Below are positions 1-5,017 of a stretch of DNA of 5,017 nt, piece after piece. The notes beneath the pieces were generated by a model. That model was not told where the DNA came from. It was given only the letters and a program-made list of their open reading frames with translations, and made no database searches. The DNA is from Bacteroides sp. (GTDB taxonomy: Bacteria > Bacteroidota > Bacteroidia > Bacteroidales > SM23-62), in NCBI GenBank assembly GCA_030667765.1, contig DAOUVF010000248.1, positions 1 through 5,017 of the forward strand, written 5' to 3'. The position numbers and the translations under genes are program-made. The stretch's first letter is position 1; the number at the start of each line of letters is the position of its first letter.

Positions 1-899
1 AGCCTGCTGGCTTTGATCAGGTATCCAAGGTCCCGGGGATTGTGATAATCCATGGTTATCAGAAAGCTATTCAGGTGAGCCAGCAGTAAGTACTGGGTTT
101 TACTGGATGGATACAGAATAAATGCCTTTTCAAACTGCTTATAAGCGTTTGCAGGTTCTGATCTGTTCAGATAATCAATGGCGGAATTCAGATACAGCAT
201 CCCGATCATTTCCCGGATCGTTAATCCATAGTCTGCAAAGTAATAACGTTCAAAAAGCTCATGTGATGATGTCGCGGAAAAGGTGGCATTATCAACTACA
301 TTTAATTTCCGGAGAAATTCAACAAAACTACTGCGGCTATCATGTGCAAACGCGAAAAACTGAGAGCCAGGGCCATCTATTTCAATAGTGATCTGCTCAT
401 CATCAGGGTAGGTAAGGAGTGAAATTGAGGTCGGTACTTCCTTAATTTCATAGGGGATCTCCAGCTGGTCCAGAAAAATGGCATAAACAGATGCGGCTGT
501 GTAGTAGTTATATTTTCCAACCCTGAACATATCACTGAAACCGGACTGATGTTCAAAAGAGGTCAACAGGGCTTTGCTTACTGAATTCCTGACCTGGTTA
601 ATTTTCTTTACTTCACTCAGCCGGTCAAATTTATTATGCCGGATCTCCTGAATAATATACCTGATCCGATCTTGATATTTTTCAGGCTCATTTTCAACGC
701 TGTTTGCATTTACGGCAATGATCATTTTGAAATAATCAGGCTTGCCGTCGAAATACTGGCTGAACGATTCCCCCTCAAGGGTGGAGAAGTAGAAAAGATC
801 AGATGGTCTGAAAAGGGTGTCAGTACCCTGGATCTGCGCCAGGCTGCTGTTCATTAGCACAACTGTTATCAATGCACTTATGAATCCCCGCAAAAACAT
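1..899 (-). CDS. Secreted transglutaminase-like/TPR-like protein of unknown function, N-terminal part (runs off left edge)
   Basis: The frame is open from ATG at 899 down to base 1, giving 299 complete codons and no stop, so the C-terminus lies outside the window. Residues 1-21 look like a Sec signal peptide: a short N-region with Arg4, a hydrophobic core at 5-18, and a likely cleavage site after Ser-Leu-Ala21. The mature protein would be periplasmic or exported. Residues about 126-176 (around YNYYTAASVYAIF and IPYEIKEVPT) resemble, from memory, the transglutaminase-like core of Bacteroidota hypothetical proteins that read YNC...ALYA...IPYEIKETPTHVYL. Here the Cys position is Tyr132 and the His position is Ser158, so catalysis is unlikely. 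Residues about 226-285 are helical and TPR-like (NAYKQFEKAFILYPSS). No Shine-Dalgarno is visible; the bases just upstream are A/T-rich. ATG at 899 is preferred because the next Met (residue 16) would destroy the signal peptide. The role is unknown. The coding call is firm and the family assignment moderate. Confidence 0.8.
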   Translation of the reverse strand, partial: MFLRGFISALITVVLMNSSLAQIQGTDTLFRPSDLFYFSTLEGESFSQYFDGKPDYFKMIIAVNANSVENEPEKYQDRIRYIIQEIRHNKFDRLSEVKKINQVRNSVSKALLTSFEHQSGFSDMFRVGKYNYYTAASVYAIFLDQLEIPYEIKEVPTSISLLTYPDDEQITIEIDGPGSQFFAFAHDSRSSFVEFLRKLNVVDNATFSATSSHELFERYYFADYGLTIREMIGMLYLNSAIDYLNRSEPANAYKQFEKAFILYPSSKTQYLLLAHLNSFLITMDYHNPRDLGYLIKASR

Positions 900-923
900 A
901 ATATAAAGATATAATAATTCCTT

Positions 924-938
924 ACAGTTTGAAGCTGT
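924..938. promoter_or_regulatory. Imperfect 15-bp dyad in divergent intergenic region, possible operator
   Basis: The sequence ACAGTTTGAAGCTGT is a near-palindrome: ACAG/CTGT arms, with TT/AA inner pairs and mismatches near the centre. It overlaps the -33 element proposed for the mdh promoter (928-931) and lies between two divergent genes, where a repressor or activator could act on both. No regulator is encoded in the window and only one copy is seen, so an operator role is inference. Confidence 0.25.
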
Positions 939-958
939 CAATTTTTTAAGTAAATTTG
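928..958 (+). promoter_or_regulatory. Bacteroidota-type promoter for mdh
   Basis: A -33 element TTTG (928-931) and a perfect -7 element TAAATTTG (951-958, consensus TAnnTTTG) are separated by 19 bp, within the usual spacing for the primary sigma factor of Bacteroidota. Transcription should start near 963-966, giving a leader of about 20-25 nt before ATG at 987. The leader is A-rich with no Shine-Dalgarno, as expected for highly expressed genes in this phylum. Motif and spacing are seen directly; activity is inferred. Confidence 0.7.
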
Positions 959-986
959 GTAAGCACTCATCCTAAAAAACTTAAAA

Positions 987-1925
987 ATGGATAAAATTAC
1001 CGTTATTGGCGCTGGAGCCGTAGGGGCGACCTGCGCAAATGTCATTGCACATAAAGATGTTACAAAAGAAGTTATCCTGATCGATGTAAAGCCTGGAGTG
1101 GCCGAAGGAAAAGCCCTGGATATCTGGCAAACTTCGGCCATTAATAGTTTCAATACCAGGGTGACCGGCTATACCGATGATTATGAAAAGACCAGGGATT
1201 CAGGGATCATTGTAATCACATCGGGCCTGCCCAGGAAGCCTGGCATGTCACGGGATGACCTGATTAAGACCAATGCATTGATTGTAAAGGATGTCGCGGG
1301 CAAGGCTATGAAATATTCACCCGGGGCTATCATTATCATGGTAACCAATCCTCTCGATGTTATGACCTATGCTGCTACCAAAGCAGCCAGGAATACCGGC
1401 AACCCGGTCTTCGGTATGGCGGGCATACTGGATACGGGTCGTTACAGGGCATTTCTGGCCAATGCCCTGAATGTGTCTCCCCTGGATATCCAGGCCCTTC
1501 TCATGGGCGGACATGGTGACACTATGGTACCCCTGCCAAGATATACAAGCATCGCTGGAATACCGCTTACAGAACTGCTGGGTAGTGAGGAAATTGAAAA
1601 AATTGTGGAACGGACCGCCAAAGGCGGTGGAGAAATTGTCAAACTTCTTGGTACCTCGGCATGGTATGCCCCGGGTGCTGCTGTTGCCCAGATGGTTGAA
1701 GCCATCGTTAACGACCAGAAAAGGATCTTCCCGGTTTCTACCATCCTGAATGGTGAATACGGCCTCAAGGACGTATGTCTCGGAGTACCTGTCGTACTTG
1801 GCAGAGGCGGTATTGAGAAGATCATTGAAATCGACCTGAATGATGATGAAATGGCATTGCTTAAGACTTCTTCAGGACATGTAAAAGAAGTAATGAAAGC
1901 ACTTGATGACATGAACCTGTTTTAG
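987..1925 (+). CDS. mdh: NAD-dependent malate dehydrogenase (LDH-like, type 3)
   Basis: Complete 312-residue cytoplasmic enzyme that interconverts malate and oxaloacetate with NAD(H), in the TCA cycle or, in anaerobes, the reductive branch to fumarate and succinate. An N-terminal Rossmann fold carries GAGAVGA (8-14), and Asp33 ends the second strand, as expected for NAD rather than NADP preference. The mobile loop GLPRKPGMSRDD (80-91) gives substrate-binding Arg83 and Arg89; Arg at position 83, where lactate dehydrogenases have Gln, marks the protein as a malate dehydrogenase. Other active-site residues are Asn121 (VTNPLD), Asp149 and Arg152 (LDTGRYR) and catalytic His176 (GGHGD). Length and motifs match the homotetrameric/dimeric LDH-like MDH group of Chlorobium, Bacillus and Bacteroidota, not the E. 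coli type. The start follows an A-rich leader and leaves the glycine-rich loop at the usual distance from the N-terminus. It is monocistronic: its own promoter lies upstream and a terminator follows 25 bp after the TAG stop. Confidence 0.97.
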   Translation: MDKITVIGAGAVGATCANVIAHKDVTKEVILIDVKPGVAEGKALDIWQTSAINSFNTRVTGYTDDYEKTRDSGIIVITSGLPRKPGMSRDDLIKTNALIVKDVAGKAMKYSPGAIIIMVTNPLDVMTYAATKAARNTGNPVFGMAGILDTGRYRAFLANALNVSPLDIQALLMGGHGDTMVPLPRYTSIAGIPLTELLGSEEIEKIVERTAKGGGEIVKLLGTSAWYAPGAAVAQMVEAIVNDQKRIFPVSTILNGEYGLKDVCLGVPVVLGRGGIEKIIEIDLNDDEMALLKTSSGHVKEVMKALDDMNLF

Positions 1926-1950
1926 CGAATAGCTTCCATTGATCCAACCG

Positions 1951-1984
1951 AATCCCCCTTTCGACTGAACAGGGGGATTTTTTT
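1951..1984 (+). terminator. Rho-independent terminator of mdh
   Basis: A perfect 9-bp stem pairs AATCCCCCT (1951-1959) with AGGGGGATT (1971-1979) around an 11-nt loop. The 3' arm runs directly into a tract of seven T (1978-1984). It starts 25 bp after the mdh stop codon and should end the mdh transcript before secDF. The opposite strand lacks a comparable U-run, so it looks one-directional. Confidence 0.92.
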
Positions 1985-2054
1985 ATCGGAAAGATTTTGC
2001 AAAAGGGGCACTTTATACACGTATCAGACTGTTCCGGATGTCCTGAAAATTGTA

Positions 2055-2062
2055 TATATTTG
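2055..2062 (+). promoter_or_regulatory. -7 element of the secDF promoter
   Basis: TATATTTG is a perfect match to the Bacteroidota -7 consensus TAnnTTTG. It lies 28 nt before the secDF start codon, the same distance as the mdh -7 element from its own start. The -33 position, about 19-21 bp upstream (around 2030-2035), holds only a weak GTTC-like match. The leader to ATG at 2091 is A-rich (aataacaaaacaagaaccaa) and has no Shine-Dalgarno. Confidence 0.6.
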
Positions 2063-2090
2063 CGCGTTCAAATAACAAAACAAGAACCAA

Positions 2091-5017
2091 ATGCAGAATA
2101 AAGGAGCCGTTAGGGGATTTGCCATCGCCCTGGCTATTGTGTGCGTTTATCAGTTGTCATTTACTTTTGTGTCGCGGAAGGTGGAAAGTGATGCCAGGGA
2201 TTATGCCCAGGGGGATTCCGCGCGCGCGGAATTATATATTGACTCAATCGGGAGCAAAGTAGTATACAATATCCTTGTCCGGAAATATACCTATCGTGAA
2301 TGCAAGGAGCGGGAGATCAACCTCGGACTTGACCTTAAAGGTGGGATGAACGTGACCCTGGAAGTATCCATGGTGGATATGATACGGTCATTGTCAAATT
2401 ATAACACCGATTCAACATTCAACAGGGCCATTGCCCTGGCACTGGAATACCAGAAAGACAGCCAGGAAGATTTTGTTACCCTTTTTGGAAGGACTTTCGA
2501 GGAAATTGATCCAAACGGCATGCTCGCGGCCATTTTTGCCACTCGTGAATTAAGGGGACAGATAGATTTTAATTCCAGCAATGAAGATGTCCTGAGGGTT
2601 ATCCGCTCGGAAACGGAAGGATCCATGGATAACGCGTTTAATGTATTGCGTAGCAGGATAGACCGTTTTGGTGTCGTTCAGCCTAACATACAGAGATTGG
2701 AAACCCAGGGCCGGATCCTGGTACAATTACCGGGGGTAAAGGAACCTGAGAGGGTGAGGAAGCTTTTGCAGGGGACTGCCGTGCTGGAATTCTGGGAAAC
2801 ATATGACAATTCTGAAATCTTTCCTTACCTGCAGCAAGCCAATGAGAGACTCCGGGAGATACTTGATGCGGAAGCAGCCCTGAGAGAATCAGAGGCAGAT
2901 TTAGCAGAAGGATCCGGGGAACAAACCGAACCATCCCAGGCAGAGGAAATGGATACACTGCTTGCTGAACTGGAGCAACCAGCAGATACGGGTGACCAGG
3001 AATTAAGCCTGCTTGAGCAGATCACAGCCGATAGCCTGATGGGCGATACCACGTCTGCCTTAACCCTTGATCAATTCGTCAAGGAGAATCCCCTGCTCGG
3101 CATACTTCAGCCAAATGTAACAAGGCAGGGACAATTCGTGCCTGGTGCCGGTATTGGATTTGCCCATACCAGAGATACTGCGACGGTAAGGGAATACCTG
3201 AATATGAACCAGATACGATCTCTTTTTCCCAGAGATGTCCGTTTCAACTGGGACATGGCACCTTATGATGAAGCTGAAAATTATTTTATCCTCTATTCAT
3301 TGAGGATAACCGGGAGGGACGGAAGACCTCCGCTGGAGGGTGGTGCAGTGACCAGCGCCAGTGTTGATTTTGCACAGGCTGGAGGGGCAGCGACGGTAAC
3401 CATGGGAATGAACCGTGAAGGAGCCCAGGTCTGGGCTCGCCTGACCAGGGATAATGTAGGCAAGGCCATCGCTATACTGCTGGATGGTTTTGTAGTATCT
3501 GCCCCAACCGTTAATGAAGAGATTCCCAACGGGAGGTCAACCATCACCGGTAATTTTACCTATTCAGATGCGGAAGACCTTTCCAATGTGCTGAAATCGG
3601 GTAAATTACCAGCACCGGCAAGGATCATCCAGGAAGCCATTGTCGGTCCTTCCCTGGGACAGGCAGCCATTAAATCGGGATTGAATTCCTTCATGCTGGC
3701 CTTCCTGGTAGTATTGCTTTACATGGTATTCTATTACAGCCGGAGGGCCGGACTGGTTGCGGATTTTGCCCTGATAGCAAACATGTTCTTCCTGATGGGT
3801 GTACTGGCATCCCTGGGTGCCGTACTTACCCTGCCCGGTATCGCCGGTATCGTTCTTACCATTGGTATGTCGGTGGATGCAAACGTGCTTATCTATGACC
3901 GGATACGTGAAGAGATCATTGCGGGAAAAGGCATAAAGCTGGCTGTCGCCGATGGGTATAAAAATGCCAGGTCAGCCATTATTGATGCGAACGTCACGAC
4001 ATTGCTCACCGGGATTATCCTTTTGGTCTTAGGGACCGGTCCCATTAAAGGTTTTGCCACAACCCTTGTGATCGGGATCTCTACCTCACTGTTTTCGGCT
4101 ATTTTCATCACCAGGCTGATATATGAAAAAATGCTCACTAAAAACATGAAGATTACTTTTGCCACCAAACTGACTGAAAATGCCTTCAGGAACACCAATA
4201 TCCAGTTCCTTGGGAACCGGAAGATCTTTTATGTAATATCATCCATCATAGTAATCGCCGGTATTGTTTCGCTGCTGACACGTGGACTGAACCAGGGGAT
4301 TGATTTTACAGGGGGACGGACTTACGTGGTCAAATTCGAGGAATCAGTCAATACCGAGGATATTCAGAACAGCCTGGAGGGTGTATTTGGTGCGCCACCA
4401 GAGGTGATCACCTTTGGGGCCGATAACCAGGTAAGGATCTCTACCAAATATAAGATCGATGAAAATGCAGTGGAAGTCGATGAGGAGGTTGAACAGATGT
4501 TATACGAGGGATTGCAGCCATTTATTGGAGATGATGTGAGTTTTGAATCCTTTTTGAGCGAATACAGGCAAAGTTCCCAGAAAGTCGGTCCCACCATCGC
4601 TGATGATATAAAGGTGCAGGCAATCTGGGCCATCCTGTTCTCCCTGGTTGTGATATTTATATACATTTTGATCCGGTTCCGGAACTGGCAGTATGGACTT
4701 GGGGCAGTTGCGGCCCTGGTGCATGATGTGCTGATTATCCTGGGGATATTCTCCCTGTTTTACGGGATCATGCCATTCTCGCTGGAGATAGACCAGGCAT
4801 TTATCGCAGCCATCCTGACAGTAGTGGGTTATTCTATCAACGATACCGTGGTGGTATTTGACCGGATCAGGGAGTATGTCGGACTCTACCGGAAACGGGA
4901 ACGTACAGAGATCATTAACATGGCATTGAACAGTACACTGAGCCGTACATTCAGCACATCGTTAAGTACATTTTTCGTGTTGCTGATGATCTTCCTGTTC
5001 GGTGGTGAAGTGATCCG
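2091..5017 (+). CDS. secDF: Fused protein translocase subunit SecDF (C-terminal end beyond right edge)
   Basis: Inner-membrane RND-family subunit that works with SecYEG and uses the proton gradient to pull exported proteins into the periplasm. 975 codons are visible without a stop; probably only a few tens of residues are missing. SecD half: TM1 about 7-27, GLDLKGG (79-85), periplasmic P1 domain to about 525 with LRSRIDRFGV near 186-195 and GTAVLEF (228-234), VGPSLGQ (518-524), then TM2-TM6 (about 531-680) with GMSVDANVLIYDRIREE (592-608). SecF half: TM7 about 708-727, GIDFTGG (736-742), P4 domain, QKVGPTI near 830-836, then TM8-TM11 with GYSINDTVVVFDRIRE (913-928). By alignment to the Thermus thermophilus protein, the proton-relay residues D340, D637 and R671 correspond to Asp596, Asp918 and Arg952; the Asp-Arg spacing of 34 is identical. 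It is much longer than the Thermus and Bacillus fusions because P1 is enlarged, including an acidic stretch at 259-319. ATG at 2091 sits after an A-rich leader and just before TM1. Confidence 0.96.
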   Translation, partial: MQNKGAVRGFAIALAIVCVYQLSFTFVSRKVESDARDYAQGDSARAELYIDSIGSKVVYNILVRKYTYRECKEREINLGLDLKGGMNVTLEVSMVDMIRSLSNYNTDSTFNRAIALALEYQKDSQEDFVTLFGRTFEEIDPNGMLAAIFATRELRGQIDFNSSNEDVLRVIRSETEGSMDNAFNVLRSRIDRFGVVQPNIQRLETQGRILVQLPGVKEPERVRKLLQGTAVLEFWETYDNSEIFPYLQQANERLREILDAEAALRESEADLAEGSGEQTEPSQAEEMDTLLAELEQPADTGDQELSLLEQITADSLMGDTTSALTLDQFVKENPLLGILQPNVTRQGQFVPGAGIGFAHTRDTATVREYLNMNQIRSLFPRDVRFNWDMAPYDEAENYFILYSLRITGRDGRPPLEGGAVTSASVDFAQAGGAATVTMGMNREGAQVWARLTRDNVGKAIAILLDGFVVSAPTVNEEIPNGRSTITGNFTYSDAEDLSNVLKSGKLPAPARIIQEAIVGPSLGQAAIKSGLNSFMLAFLVVLLYMVFYYSRRAGLVADFALIANMFFLMGVLASLGAVLTLPGIAGIVLTIGMSVDANVLIYDRIREEIIAGKGIKLAVADGYKNARSAIIDANVTTLLTGIILLVLGTGPIKGFATTLVIGISTSLFSAIFITRLIYEKMLTKNMKITFATKLTENAFRNTNIQFLGNRKIFYVISSIIVIAGIVSLLTRGLNQGIDFTGGRTYVVKFEESVNTEDIQNSLEGVFGAPPEVITFGADNQVRISTKYKIDENAVEVDEEVEQMLYEGLQPFIGDDVSFESFLSEYRQSSQKVGPTIADDIKVQAIWAILFSLVVIFIYILIRFRNWQYGLGAVAALVHDVLIILGIFSLFYGIMPFSLEIDQAFIAAILTVVGYSINDTVVVFDRIREYVGLYRKRERTEIINMALNSTLSRTFSTSLSTFFVLLMIFLFGGEVI
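2215..2232. repeat. 18-bp perfect palindrome within secDF
   Basis: ATTCCGCGCGCGCGGAAT reads the same on both strands and contains a 10-bp alternating CG run (2219-2228). It covers secDF codons 42-48 (Asp-Ser-Ala-Arg-Ala-Glu-Leu), just after TM1 and about 125 nt into the coding sequence. It could form a compact mRNA hairpin or Z-DNA, but it may simply reflect codon choice. Confidence 0.5.

Noticed and set aside
122..857. Plus-strand open frames at 122-388 and 636-857
   Set aside because: Both are antisense to the continuous minus-strand gene with a signal peptide. Their translations look like shadow sequence and lack promoters or leaders of the type seen here.
904..941. Promoter for the leftward gene: -7-like TATCTTTA (904-911) or a TTGACA-N19-TATTAT arrangement on the minus strand
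   Set aside because: The -7-like site lies only 4 bp from the start codon and lacks the final G. The TTGACA/TATTAT pair is not the promoter type used in this phylum and its spacing is long. I could not assign this promoter.
1442..1912. 156-codon open frame on the minus strand
   Set aside because: It lies entirely antisense to mdh, whose protein has all expected active-site motifs. The translation is Ser/Pro-rich with no recognisable domain.
3835..3852. Perfect tandem 9-bp repeat (ccggtatcg twice)
   Set aside because: It encodes the repeated Gly-Ile of PGIAGIV, a conserved SecD membrane motif, so protein conservation explains it.
2399..4724. Several minus-strand open frames of 70-100 codons inside secDF
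   Set aside because: The secDF frame is uninterrupted and well matched to the family throughout. The antisense frames show no domain or conserved motif.
987..5017. mdh-secDF operon
   Set aside because: A strong intrinsic terminator at 1951-1984 and a separate TAnnTTTG element before secDF argue for independent transcripts.

Overview
The window looks like chromosomal DNA from a member of the Bacteroidota, probably a Bacteroidales-like lineage. Three things point there. The start sites have A-rich leaders and no Shine-Dalgarno sequence. Both rightward genes are preceded by the Bacteroidota-type -7 element TAnnTTTG. The export gene is a very long fused SecD-SecF of the type found in that phylum. 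I see no mobile element, CRISPR array, tRNA, rRNA or other sign of recent transfer.

Layout: (1) Bases 1-899, minus strand, hold the N-terminal 299 codons of a secreted or periplasmic protein that runs off the left edge. It has a signal peptide, a central transglutaminase-like segment that appears to lack its catalytic residues, and a helical TPR-like C-terminal part. (2) Bases 900-986 are a divergent intergenic region with a good promoter for the rightward gene and a 15-bp imperfect dyad over its -33 element. (3) Bases 987-1925, plus strand, encode a complete LDH-like NAD-dependent malate dehydrogenase. (4) A strong intrinsic terminator follows at 1951-1984, then a second TAnnTTTG promoter. 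(5) From 2091 to the right edge, plus strand, runs a fused SecDF protein-export subunit: 975 codons are visible, and only the end of its last membrane segments and the C-terminal tail are missing.

The three genes do not form one operon. The left gene is divergent, and mdh is separated from secDF by a terminator and a new promoter. Mdh serves central carbon metabolism in the cytoplasm. SecDF uses the proton motive force to complete Sec-dependent export, the route the signal-peptide-bearing left gene product would take. This is an ordinary housekeeping region. The points worth a second look are the apparently inactivated transglutaminase-like fold in the left gene, the matching promoter geometry of mdh and secDF, the divergent-region dyad, an 18-bp perfect palindrome inside secDF, and a long acidic insertion in the SecDF periplasmic domain. 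I found no convincing undescribed system.
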